Shown here: positions 11,695 to 20,189 of the stretch, one piece after another
How the letters are laid out: every line of letters begins with the position of its first letter
Numbering within the stretch: position 1 is the first letter of the stretch
Source: Streptomyces sp.
GTDB taxonomy: Bacteria > Actinomycetota > Actinomycetes > Streptomycetales > Streptomycetaceae
Assembly (NCBI RefSeq): GCF_019510245.1
Contig: NZ_JAEKKT010000127.1
Span: 1-64,000 of the forward strand
DNA length: 64,000 bases
Reading direction: 5' to 3'
Translations under genes and position numbers: made by a program
The notes under the pieces: generated by a model
What the model saw: the letters and a program-made list of their open reading frames with translations, nothing else
Databases searched by the model: none
What the model was told of the DNA's origin: nothing

Positions 11695-13569
11695 TCAGCG
11701 GCCGTGCCCGGCGGCCCCGCACCGGTAGAGGGTGTAGCGCGCGACGTGGACCGGCGTGCAGTGGCCGATGGCCCAGCGGACCAGGGCCCGTCCCGGGGTC
11801 CTCGCGCCCCGGGCGCGGTGGGTGAGGTCGGCCGCGGAGAGCAGGACGTAGCGGAGCCTGCCGGTGTCGATCAGGCTGTGGAAGGTGCCGGGCGCGGGGT
11901 AGGGCACGTGGGCGGTGAAGCCGCCGAGCGGGAGGATGGAGGCGTTGTCCGAGAGGATGTACGGCGCCGCCATCTGCCAGCGGGGCACGGCGGCCAGGTA
12001 GCGGGCGCCGTCGCGGTGGGCGGTGAGGTAGGCGAGGACGCGCTGCTGGGCCGGGTCGAGGGCGGAGGCGCCGTTGCGGGTGGCGATGCTGCCCGGGCCG
12101 ATCCGGCCGAACCCGCCGGGCTGGTTGTAGCGCAGGGAGGTCGCGGACGCGGACCAGACCGTGGGGACGACCAGGACCGCGGCGAGGGCGACGGCCAGGG
12201 CGGTCCTGCGCGGACGCGCCCCGCCCAGGGCGAAGAGGACCAGCGCCGGCAGGGCGAGGACCGCGGCGACGCCGACGGACCAGGCGAAGAAGCGCGGGTA
12301 GTGCAGGGTGAGCGCCGCGCACCAGCCGACGTTGACGGCGAGGACCGCGCACAGCACGCCCCGCCGCCGCACCCGGGTCACGGCCACGGCGGCCAGGGCC
12401 GACAGGCCGACCGCCACCACCCCCATGTAGTAGGTGTGCCCGGTCACGCTGCCGAAGCTGAAGACCAGGAAGAACGTCACCAGCCAGGTACCCCAGAGCA
12501 GGTACCCGGCCAGGAAGGGGTCGGTGCGCGGCGGACGGCGGCGCCACAGGCCGTACAGCCCGGCGGCCAGGCCCAGCGCCGCCAGCGGGTACAGCCAGCC
12601 CGTCTGGCTGGCCAGCCCGGGGCTGAACATCTTCCAGACGCTGTCCCCCATCCCCACGGACGCCCTGCTGTGCGCCCGGTCGGCGACGATGCTCCCGGTG
12701 CCGGCCGCGTCGACGCCCAGCGTCTGGAAGCGGGTCAGGAAGTTGTAGCCGACGACCAGGGCGATCGGCGAGTTGTCGGTCGTGCCGTCGAGGTAGGGGC
12801 GGGCGCCGGCCGGGGTGAGGCCGGCGGCCAGCATCCAGGAGAGGGACACCGCCAGCATGACCGTCCCGGACACGGCGAGGTCCCGGATCCGGCGGCGCAG
12901 TGTGGCCGGCGCGGCCACCAGATAGGTCACCGCCAGCGCGGGCAGCACCGCCCAGGCCTCCAGCATCTTGCACTGGAAGGCGGCTCCGACCCAGAAGCCC
13001 GCCAGGACGAGGGTGCGCAGCCGGGCGCGGGCGGTGGCCCGCTGGGTGGCCTCGGCGGCCAGCAGCAACAGCAGGACGAACGGCGCGTCCTCGGTGACCG
13101 AACGGCCAAGACCCACGGTCACCGGGGTGAGCGTGAGGAAGGCGGCGGCCAGCAGCCCGGCCGGCACACCGGCCCAGCGCCGTACGACCACGTGGAGCAG
13201 GACCACCGAGGCCACGCCCTCCAGGGCCTGCGGGACCACCAGGGACCACGGGTGGAAGCCGAGGACCAGCGCCGACAGGGCCTGCGGCCACAGGAAGCCG
13301 GGCAGCTTGTCCAGGGTGATGGAGTTGCCGGGGTCGAAGGAGCCGTAGAGGAAGGCGACCGGGTTGTCGGTCATGCTGCGGACGGCGCTCGCGTAGAAGG
13401 TGTGGTACGCGCTGTGCCAGATGCCCCAGAAGAAGAGCAGCGCGGCGACCGTGGCGATGCCGGCGAGGATCGGGCGCTCGTAGCGCTGGGTACGGCTCCG
13501 TGCCCGGGCCGGCGAGGGCGGCGGCCCCTCGGCACGGACGAGCGGCTCGGCGCTGACAGGGCTCGGCAT
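11695..13569 (-). CDS. GT39-type membrane glycosyltransferase (ArnT/PMT-like)
   Basis: 624 residues, ATG 13569 with GGAGG upstream. It has about ten to twelve hydrophobic segments. The first outer loop contains DPGNSITLDKLPG, with the acidic residues expected of polyprenyl-phosphate-sugar glycosyltransferases, and the C-terminal third is a soluble outer domain. Such enzymes move a sugar from a lipid carrier to a protein or lipid at the outer membrane face. Donor and acceptor are unknown. It stands alone between the galactan locus and the quinate locus. Confidence 0.82.
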   Translation of the reverse strand: MPSPVSAEPLVRAEGPPPSPARARSRTQRYERPILAGIATVAALLFFWGIWHSAYHTFYASAVRSMTDNPVAFLYGSFDPGNSITLDKLPGFLWPQALSALVLGFHPWSLVVPQALEGVASVVLLHVVVRRWAGVPAGLLAAAFLTLTPVTVGLGRSVTEDAPFVLLLLLAAEATQRATARARLRTLVLAGFWVGAAFQCKMLEAWAVLPALAVTYLVAAPATLRRRIRDLAVSGTVMLAVSLSWMLAAGLTPAGARPYLDGTTDNSPIALVVGYNFLTRFQTLGVDAAGTGSIVADRAHSRASVGMGDSVWKMFSPGLASQTGWLYPLAALGLAAGLYGLWRRRPPRTDPFLAGYLLWGTWLVTFFLVFSFGSVTGHTYYMGVVAVGLSALAAVAVTRVRRRGVLCAVLAVNVGWCAALTLHYPRFFAWSVGVAAVLALPALVLFALGGARPRRTALAVALAAVLVVPTVWSASATSLRYNQPGGFGRIGPGSIATRNGASALDPAQQRVLAYLTAHRDGARYLAAVPRWQMAAPYILSDNASILPLGGFTAHVPYPAPGTFHSLIDTGRLRYVLLSAADLTHRARGARTPGRALVRWAIGHCTPVHVARYTLYRCGAAGHGR

Positions 13570-13678
13570 CGCGGACGGCCTCCAGGACTCCCGGTGTCCG
13601 GGGCTTCCAGAGCGCCCCGGAGTGCTACGGCCTGTAGGACGACTGGATTCCGGCGAACGTCACGTCCCGGTTGTCAAG

Positions 13679-13695
13679 GAACATTCAGGATGTTC
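13679..13695. promoter_or_regulatory. Short palindrome upstream of the GT39 gene
   Basis: GAACAT (13679-13684) and ATGTTC (13690-13695) form perfect 6-bp arms around 5 nt, near a TTGACA box read on the minus strand (13672-13677). Possible operator of the GT39 gene; weak evidence. Confidence 0.22.
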
Positions 13696-13744
13696 GTGAG
13701 GATCGGTCATGGAACCTGTAAGAATCCTGGACCCCGCCTGTGCC

Positions 13745-15526
13745 TCACCGCCCGGCGTGCTGGGCCGCGAGGCGTACCGGGGCGTTCTGGGCGCCGTAGC
13801 CGCGATACCCGGGCTCCCGCTCGACGAGTTCGAAGAACACCCGTCCGACCGTCCGGGTGTAGCAGTGCCGGAACACCCCGCCCGCGTCCCGGTCGTAGAG
13901 GATGCCGAGGTCGCGGTACGTCTCCAGCTCACCGTCGGCGAACTCGTACCGGGCGGCCAGGTCGTCGTGGTAGTTGGCGGGGATGGGCAGCAGACCGCCA
14001 CCGGCCGCCCGGAAGGCACGGGCGGCGGCGGCCACGTCCGCGACGGCCAGGGCGATGTGCTGGGCGTGCAGGGTGTCGTCGGCCGGGGCTGCGCCGACCC
14101 CGAGGGCGATCCGGACGCTGCCGTCGGCGTTGGTGACGGCGCGGGAGCGCAGCAGCCCGTAGGGGTCGGCGACGTCGACGCTCTCCTGGGCGTGCAGGCC
14201 GAGGACGCTGCGGTGGAAGAGGGCCGCCTCGTCGTACTGGTGCCAGGGCTGGGTGAGCGCGAGGTGGTCGATGTGCGCCGGGCCCGGCGCCGGTTCGTGC
14301 GGCACCCCGGCGAAGTCGGCCCGCCAGTCGGGGAGTTGGGGGCCATGGTCGGTGGCGCAGAAGAACAGTTCCGTGCCGTCGGGCGCGGCGACCGCGTCGA
14401 GCGGGGCGTCCCCCGGGGCGCGGCGGCGGGGCAGCACGGGGGCGAGCAGGGCCTCGGCGCGGCGGGCGGCGGCCCGCGGGTCCGGTGACCCGAGGCCGAT
14501 CGCGGCGAGGCCCGTGCCCTCGCGGCGGGCGGCGGGACCGGTGTTGACCAGGATCCGGGCCTCGCCCTGCTCCCACAGGTCGACGGGCTTGCTCCGATGA
14601 CGCGCGGTCCGGGCGAAGCCGAGGGCGCCGAGCAGCGCCGACACCGGCTCGGCGTCGGGCGTGACGAGTTCGGCGAACGCGACCCCCGTCGGCACGACCG
14701 GTGGCGGCAACTCCCCCACTCCGACGGCCTCTTGCAGCACCAGCAGCGAACGGTGCGCGTCGACGGCGGTCGGGCCGGCCTCCGCCTGCCGGAAGACGTC
14801 GTTGAAGACTTCGAGGGAGAGCGGCCCGTCGTACCCGGTCCGCAGTACGTGACGGACGAGCCCGGCCACGTCGAACCCGCCCTGCCCCGGGAAGCACCGG
14901 TAGTGCCGGCTCCACTGGAGCACGTCCATGGCGAGCAGCGGGGCATCGGCCAGCTGGAGGAAGAAGATCTTCTCGCCGGGGATGTCCTCGATGCCCTTGG
15001 GGTCGGACCGCCGGGAGAGGATGTGGAAGCTGTCGAGGCAGGTGCCGAGGGCGGGGTGGTCGGCCGCCTCGACGATCCGCCAGGCACGGTCGTACGTACT
15101 GACGTGCCGCCCCCAGGCGAGCGCCTCGTACGCGACGCGGATGCCGAAGTCCTGTGCCAGGTCGGCGAGTCGAGCAAGTTGGGAGGTGGCGAGACCATCG
15201 TCGTCGATCGCGAGCGGTGAGACGGAGGAACAGACGAGGACGGTGTCGGCGCCCAGTTCCCGCATGAGTCCGAACTTGTGCCGGGCGCGCCGCAGATTGC
15301 GCGCGAACTCGTCGTCGGGGACGGCTTCGATGTCCCGCATGGGTTGGTAGAGATCGATGGTCAGCCCGAGATCGGCGCACCGAGTCCGAATCTCACGGGG
15401 CGAGAGCGGACTGGCGAGCAGATCGTTCTCGAAGATCTCGACCCCGCCGAACCCGGCCCGGGAGGCGGCGGTGAGCTTCTCGGTGAGCGACCCACTGAGC
15501 GAGACGGTAGCGATGGAAGTACGCAT
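13745..15526 (-). CDS. 3-dehydroshikimate dehydratase (TIM barrel fused to HPPD-like domain)
   Basis: 593 residues. The start is ATG 15526 (MRTSIATVSLSGSLTEKL), preceded by AAGG and AAAAGG. Residues ~1-270 are a sugar-phosphate isomerase-like barrel (GFGGVEIFENDL, CLDSFHILSR, FLQLADAP). Residues ~290-590 are two vicinal-oxygen-chelate repeats like 4-hydroxyphenylpyruvate dioxygenase, ending in GRVFFELVEREPGYRGYG. This fusion is the bacterial QuiC-type dehydratase that turns 3-dehydroshikimate into protocatechuate. Next to it are a shikimate/quinate dehydrogenase, TetR regulator and MHS importer, which fits catabolism of quinate or shikimate. The frame continues to 15931 without homology. Confidence 0.82.
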   Translation of the reverse strand: MRTSIATVSLSGSLTEKLTAASRAGFGGVEIFENDLLASPLSPREIRTRCADLGLTIDLYQPMRDIEAVPDDEFARNLRRARHKFGLMRELGADTVLVCSSVSPLAIDDDGLATSQLARLADLAQDFGIRVAYEALAWGRHVSTYDRAWRIVEAADHPALGTCLDSFHILSRRSDPKGIEDIPGEKIFFLQLADAPLLAMDVLQWSRHYRCFPGQGGFDVAGLVRHVLRTGYDGPLSLEVFNDVFRQAEAGPTAVDAHRSLLVLQEAVGVGELPPPVVPTGVAFAELVTPDAEPVSALLGALGFARTARHRSKPVDLWEQGEARILVNTGPAARREGTGLAAIGLGSPDPRAAARRAEALLAPVLPRRRAPGDAPLDAVAAPDGTELFFCATDHGPQLPDWRADFAGVPHEPAPGPAHIDHLALTQPWHQYDEAALFHRSVLGLHAQESVDVADPYGLLRSRAVTNADGSVRIALGVGAAPADDTLHAQHIALAVADVAAAARAFRAAGGGLLPIPANYHDDLAARYEFADGELETYRDLGILYDRDAGGVFRHCYTRTVGRVFFELVEREPGYRGYGAQNAPVRLAAQHAGR

Positions 15527-15554
15527 GGCCTTTTTCCTTACGTGCACTGCACCT

Positions 15555-15620
15555 GCTTGGGGGCGCTGGGGGTACCCCCAGCCGAAGGCTGGGGGAGGAA
15601 CTGCGCGACCAGCCACAACC
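15555..15620. repeat. Intergenic Streptomyces-type hairpin repeat
   Basis: CTGGGGGTACCCCCAG (15566-15581) is a perfect 16-bp palindrome. CCCCCAGCC (15575-15583) and GGCTGGGGG (15587-15595) form a second 9-bp stem that shares bases with it, so the two folds exclude each other. The following CTGCGCGACCAGCC resembles a sequence often seen between Streptomyces genes, from memory. It lies between the dehydratase and dehydrogenase genes, both minus strand. Confidence 0.55.
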
Positions 15621-15632
15621 GGCCCGCATTCG

Positions 15633-16514
15633 TCACACGACCTGCCCCGCCGACCTCTCACCCAACTCCGCGATGTCGGCAAGCATCCGCCCACTGTCCG
15701 CCGCCCTCCCCGTGAACAACCGAAACGCGTCCACGGCCTGGAACACGGCCATCCCACCCCCGTCCAGCACCGCGCACCCCACCGCCCGAGCGGTCCGCAC
15801 CAGTTCCGTCTCCAGCGGCCGGTACACCACCTCGGCCACCCACAACCCTGCATGCAGCAGCTCCGCAGGCACCGGCAGCCCCGGATGCGCGGCCATCCCC
15901 GTCGGCGTCGCGTGCACCAGCCCGTCCGCACCGGTCAGCAGGTCCGGCAGCCGGTCCAGGCCCGCGGCCACCGCGCGCCCCGCGCCGAAATGCCGGTTCA
16001 GCGAGCCCGCGAGTTCGACGGCCCGCTCGGCCACCGCGTCCACGACAGTGACCCGCCCGGCCCCCAACGTGAGCGTCGCGTGGGCGACGGCGGCCCCGGC
16101 GCCCCCGGCGCCCAGCTGCACCACCCGCTCCAGCGGAGCGTCCGGCAGCCCGCGCGCGAACGACGCCGCGAACCCGGTCACGTCCGTGTTGTGGCCGACC
16201 GCCCTGCCGTCGGCCTCGAAGACCACCGTGTTGACCGCGCCGAGCGCCTCGGCCTGCGGGGCAAGCGCGTCGAGGTGCTCGATGACGAGCTGCTTGCAGG
16301 GGTGCGTGATGTTCAGCCCGTCGAAGCCGAGGTCCCGCGCGGCCCGCACGAGTTCCCCCACGGCCTGTGGCGGAACGCCGATCACGTCGATGTCGATCAG
16401 CCGGTACAGGTACCGCAGCCCCTGCCGGTCGGCCTCGCGCTGGTGCAGGGCCGGGCTGAGCGACGGGCCGATGCCGGAGCCGATCAGTCCGACGAGATAC
16501 GAGTCCTTGGCCAC
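15633..16514 (-). CDS. Shikimate/quinate 5-dehydrogenase, probably NAD-dependent and catabolic
   Basis: 293 residues, GTG 16514 with GGGAGGG upstream. The N-terminal domain has SGIGPSLSPALH (substrate binding), NITHPCKQ with Lys74, and NTDVTGF with Asp111, the catalytic pair of AroE-like enzymes. The Rossmann motif is GAGGAGAAV. An Asp (VVDAV) follows the second strand, where NADP-using AroE proteins carry basic residues, so NAD use and a QsuD-like catabolic role are inferred. It converts shikimate or quinate to the dehydro form used by the adjacent dehydratase. Confidence 0.85.
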   Translation of the reverse strand: MAKDSYLVGLIGSGIGPSLSPALHQREADRQGLRYLYRLIDIDVIGVPPQAVGELVRAARDLGFDGLNITHPCKQLVIEHLDALAPQAEALGAVNTVVFEADGRAVGHNTDVTGFAASFARGLPDAPLERVVQLGAGGAGAAVAHATLTLGAGRVTVVDAVAERAVELAGSLNRHFGAGRAVAAGLDRLPDLLTGADGLVHATPTGMAAHPGLPVPAELLHAGLWVAEVVYRPLETELVRTARAVGCAVLDGGGMAVFQAVDAFRLFTGRAADSGRMLADIAELGERSAGQVV

Positions 16515-16536
16515 GTGGCCCTCCCGAGCGGCATCA

Positions 16537-16560
16537 CTAATGTACGAACTAGTACGTTAG
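16537..16560. promoter_or_regulatory. Operator-like palindrome between dehydrogenase and TetR genes
   Basis: A 24-bp inverted repeat reads CTAATGTACGAA in the left half and CTAGTACGTTAG in the right, with nine of twelve positions symmetric. It lies 23 bp from the dehydrogenase start in a divergent promoter region, the usual place for a TetR operator. A related element is at 17444-17467. Confidence 0.6.
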
Positions 16561-16671
16561 CTATAGCACCCGGGGTGACCGCGTGGGAAGACCTCTCCGG
16601 GAACGCTCCGCCACGGGCTTCTACAATCTCCGGCACCGGCTGTCTCCCCGACGGAACCCGATAGGAACCCG

Positions 16672-17337
16672 ATGACCAGCGTCGACGAACCGGCACAGAC
16701 CAACGGGCGGCTCCGTGACGCCGCCCGCACCCAGGCCGAGATCCTCGACGTGGCCACCCAGGAGTTCGCCCGGGCCGGCTACGACGGGGCCCGCGTCGAC
16801 GAGATCGCGGCCCGCACCCGCACCACGAAGCGGATGATCTACTACTACTTCGGCGGCAAGGAGCAGCTGTTCACGGCGGTCCTGGAGCGCGCGTACGGCG
16901 TGATCCGCGAGGCGGAGCAGCAGCTGGACGTCGAGCACCTGGACCCGGTCGCGGCGATCCGCCGGCTCGCCGAGCTGACCTTCGACCACCACGAGCAGCA
17001 CCCGGACTTCATCCGGCTGGTCAGCATCGAGAACATCCACGGCGCCGAGCACATCGCGGCCTCCGAGAAGCTCGGCAGGATCGGCTCGCCGGCACTGGAG
17101 GTGATCCGCCGGATCCTGGCCGCCGGGCAGGAGTCGGGCCTGTTCACGGCCGACGTGGACGCCGTCGACCTGCACGCGATGATCAGTTCGTTCTGCTTCT
17201 TCCGGGTGGCGAACCGGGCCACCTTCCGCGCCCTCTTCGGCCGCGACCTGGTGGACCCGGCGCAGCGCGCGCACTACCGGGCCATGCTGGGCGACATGGT
17301 GATCGCCTACCTCACCGCGGAGCGCGCGGCGGACTGA
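16672..17337 (+). CDS. TetR-family regulator of the quinate/shikimate genes
   Basis: 221 residues. The DNA-binding domain (~18-65) has the helix-turn-helix VDEIAARTRTTKRMIYYYF. The C-terminal part is a ligand-binding TetR domain (HPDFIRLVSIENIHG). It is divergent from the dehydrogenase gene with a palindrome between them and lies upstream of the importer gene. The likely role is repression of the catabolic genes until quinate, shikimate or a later metabolite binds; the ligand is inferred. Confidence 0.88.
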   Translation: MTSVDEPAQTNGRLRDAARTQAEILDVATQEFARAGYDGARVDEIAARTRTTKRMIYYYFGGKEQLFTAVLERAYGVIREAEQQLDVEHLDPVAAIRRLAELTFDHHEQHPDFIRLVSIENIHGAEHIAASEKLGRIGSPALEVIRRILAAGQESGLFTADVDAVDLHAMISSFCFFRVANRATFRALFGRDLVDPAQRAHYRAMLGDMVIAYLTAERAAD

Positions 17338-17399
17338 CCGCGCCGGGCGCCGGGCGCGGGAAGGGACCGGACGGAACCGGACGGGACCGGCACGACCTC

Positions 17400-17467
17400 T
17401 TGACACCGGGGAAACGCGAGCGCAACATCCGTACCCATCGCGACTAACTATCCAGTGGGTTAATTAG
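17400..17467 (+). promoter_or_regulatory. Candidate promoter with downstream operator for the MHS importer
   Basis: TTGACA (17400-17405) and CAACAT (17423-17428) are 17 bp apart. A 24-bp imperfect inverted repeat follows at 17444-17467, starting CTAAC and ending TTAG like the 16537 element. A repressor there would block initiation or early elongation. The two palindromes share 12 of 24 positions, mainly the outer four on each side. Confidence 0.4.
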
Positions 17468-17568
17468 CACCCCGGCCCCTGGCCCGCCGACCCCGTCATC
17501 CCTGGGAACCGGCCTTCTCCCCCGCCGCTCACTCCGCCTACGTTGGAGTTCCCCGAAGGAGCACCGCC

Positions 17569-18930
17569 GTGTCCGTCCCCGCCCAGCCCGCTGCCACCGC
17601 CGTACCACCCGGTGGCCAGCCGAGAAAGGCCGCCCTGGCCGCCTGGATCGGCAGCGCCCTGGAGTACTACGACTTCTTCATCTACGGCAGCGCGGCCGCG
17701 CTGATCTTCCCGAAGGTCTTCTTCGACGAGTCGGACCCGGCCAACGCGACCTTGCTCTCGCTGGCCACGTTCGGCGTCGCGTACGCGGCCCGCCCGGTCG
17801 GCGCGCTGTTCCTCGGGCACTTCGGGGACCGGATCGGCCGCAAGAAGGTCATGGTCTTCACGCTGCTGCTGATGGGCCTGTCGACGTTCCTGATCGGCTG
17901 TCTGCCGACCCGCGCCCAGGTGGGCGGCCTGGCGCCGGTGCTGCTGGTGCTGTGCCGGGTGCTGCAGGGCATCTCGGCGGCCGGCGAGCAGGCCAGCGCG
18001 AGTTCGATGAGTCTGGAGCACGCGCCGCCGAACCGGCGCGGCTTCTTCACCAGCTTCACCCTCGGCGGCACCCAGGGCGGTCAGTTGATCGCCACCCTGG
18101 TCTTCATCGCGGTCTCCCAGCTGCCCGAGGACCAGCTGATGTCCTGGGGCTGGCGGGTGCCGTTCTGGCTGAGTGTCGCGGTGGCCGTGGTCGGCTGGTT
18201 CATCCGGCGCAGGCTCGAGGAGACCCCGGCCTTCGCCGAGCAGGCGGCGACCGAGGGTGTCGTACGGCTGCCGCTGGTCACGCTGGTGCGGTACCACTGG
18301 GCGGACGTGCTGCGGGTGATCGGGGGCGCGCTGATCGCCTCGGTGAGCACGATCTTCACGGTGTGGGCGCTGGCCTACGCGACGAGCGACCCGGTCGGGA
18401 TGTCCAGGACCTCGATGCTGTGGGTGGGCGCGCTGGCGAACCTGGTGGCGCTGGGCGCGATCCCGGCGTGGGCGACGCTGTCGGACCGGATCGGGCGGCG
18501 GCCGGTCTACCTGATCGGTGCGGTGGGCAGCGCGGTGGCGATGTTCGGCTACCTGTGGGCGATCTCCACCGGCTCGTACCCGCTGGTCATGCTCCTCGGG
18601 ATCGTCGCCTTCGGTGTCGTCTACAGCGCGGCGAACGGGGTCTGGCCGTCCTTCTACGGCGAGATGTTCTCGACCCGGGTGAGGCTGTCGGGCATGGCGA
18701 TCGGTACCCAGATCGGGTTCGCGGTGGCCGGTTTCGCGGTGACCTTCGCGGCGCGGATCGCGGGTCCGGGCGGCGACGACTGGTCGGCGGTGGCGCTGTT
18801 CACGGCCGCGCTGTGCGTGCCGCCGGTGATCGCCGCGCTGTCCGCCCGCGAGACCCACACGGTGGCCACCGAGGACCTCGGGTCCCGCACCCCCCGCGAG
18901 GCGTCCCGGCCGGAGACCGTGACCGCCTGA
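17569..18930 (+). CDS. MFS transporter of the metabolite:H+ symporter (MHS) type
   Basis: 453 residues from GTG 17569 with GAAGGAG upstream. Twelve hydrophobic segments are seen. GSALEYYDFFIYGSAAAL near the N-terminus and GHFGDRIGRKKVMVF between segments 2 and 3 are typical of the MHS family, which includes the shikimate permease ShiA and the citrate, proline and ketoglutarate symporters. In this setting uptake of shikimate, quinate or protocatechuate is likely. Confidence 0.87.
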   Translation: MSVPAQPAATAVPPGGQPRKAALAAWIGSALEYYDFFIYGSAAALIFPKVFFDESDPANATLLSLATFGVAYAARPVGALFLGHFGDRIGRKKVMVFTLLLMGLSTFLIGCLPTRAQVGGLAPVLLVLCRVLQGISAAGEQASASSMSLEHAPPNRRGFFTSFTLGGTQGGQLIATLVFIAVSQLPEDQLMSWGWRVPFWLSVAVAVVGWFIRRRLEETPAFAEQAATEGVVRLPLVTLVRYHWADVLRVIGGALIASVSTIFTVWALAYATSDPVGMSRTSMLWVGALANLVALGAIPAWATLSDRIGRRPVYLIGAVGSAVAMFGYLWAISTGSYPLVMLLGIVAFGVVYSAANGVWPSFYGEMFSTRVRLSGMAIGTQIGFAVAGFAVTFAARIAGPGGDDWSAVALFTAALCVPPVIAALSARETHTVATEDLGSRTPREASRPETVTA

Positions 18931-19131
18931 GGCCCCGTCCGTTCCGCGAGGCAGGCACACGTCCGCCCGGGCCGGCGCCCGGGCGGACCGTCGCCGCCGC
19001 TCTGAAGGAGATTTGGTCCCACGCCGTTCACACCCTGGACATGAGCGATGACCTGCGGGGATGCCGTTCCCTGCGATGGTGTGCCGTAGGCGGCACCATG
19101 TCCGACACCCTCGAGCAACGGCGGGGAACCG

Positions 19132-20133
19132 ATGAGCCCGAGCACAGCTGACCGTTCCGAACAGACCGTCGCCGGAGGCGACGCCGACACCGTGGCCGGA
19201 GTCAGGCCGCTGCTCGACGCCCCGCAGAACGCCGCGGCGGGCGTCGCGATGTGGATCTTCGTGGTCGGCCCGGTGGTCTGCCTGGCCGTCGCGGTGCCGC
19301 TGCTGTGGGGGCGGGGCCTGTCGGCGCTGGACGTCACCATGGCCGTGGTCGCCTACCTGGTGTCCGGCTTCGGGCTCACGGTCGGCTATCACCGCCTCTT
19401 CACGCACCGCTCGTTCAAGGCGAAGCGGGGTCTGCGCATCGCTCTGGCGGTCGCTGGTTCGCTGGGGGTCGAGGGCTCGCCGGTGCAGTGGGTGGCGAAC
19501 CACCGCCGCCACCACGCCTTCGCCGACCGCGAGGGCGATCCGCACTCCCCCTGGCGCTTCGGAACCGACACGCGCGCGCTCCTCAAGGGGCTGCTGCACG
19601 CGCACATCGGCTGGATGCTCAAGCGGGAGCTGAGCAACCGGGCCAGGTTCGCGCCCGACATCGACGCCGACCGCGATCTGCGGCTCGTCGGCCGGCTCTT
19701 CGGGCCGCTGACCGTCGTCTCCCTCCTGGCCCCCGCGCTGGTCGGCGGGCTCGTCACCGGGACCTGGGCCGGTGCGCTGACCGGGTTCTTCTGGGCCGGC
19801 GTGATGCGGATGGCCCTGCTGCACCACGTCACCTGGTCGGTGAACTCGGTCTGCCACGTCGCGGGCAGGCGCCCGTTCGCCAGCCGGGACAAGGCCACCA
19901 ACTTCTGGCCGCTCGCCCTGCTGTCCTTCGGGGAGAGCTGGCACAACTCGCACCACGCCGACCCCACGGGCGCGCGCCACGGTGTACTGTCCGGCCAGAT
20001 CGACCCGTCGGCACGCCTGATCCGCATCTTCGAGAAGCTGGGCTGGGCCTACGACGTCCGCTGGCCGAGCCCGGACCGCCTCGGCGCCCGCCTGCTGCCC
20101 GGGCCGGCCGGCCGCCCGGAGTCGGCGGCGTGA
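19132..20133 (+). CDS. Membrane fatty acid (acyl-CoA) desaturase
   Basis: 333 residues, ATG 19132. The three histidine boxes of the di-iron desaturases are present: HRLFTH (~88), HRRHH (~125) and HNSHH (~270), among four hydrophobic segments. The order matches delta-9 acyl-CoA/acyl-lipid desaturases, which insert a double bond into membrane fatty acids. No ferredoxin or reductase gene is adjacent. It has its own 201-bp upstream gap, where an imperfect inverted repeat (ATGGTG...CACCAT) lies ~35 bp before the start. Confidence 0.9.
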   Translation: MSPSTADRSEQTVAGGDADTVAGVRPLLDAPQNAAAGVAMWIFVVGPVVCLAVAVPLLWGRGLSALDVTMAVVAYLVSGFGLTVGYHRLFTHRSFKAKRGLRIALAVAGSLGVEGSPVQWVANHRRHHAFADREGDPHSPWRFGTDTRALLKGLLHAHIGWMLKRELSNRARFAPDIDADRDLRLVGRLFGPLTVVSLLAPALVGGLVTGTWAGALTGFFWAGVMRMALLHHVTWSVNSVCHVAGRRPFASRDKATNFWPLALLSFGESWHNSHHADPTGARHGVLSGQIDPSARLIRIFEKLGWAYDVRWPSPDRLGARLLPGPAGRPESAA

Positions 20134-20189
20134 CGCCCCTCTGACGGTGCACCAGCCACGAGCTGACGGCACGGCAGCCGCCGCGGGTC

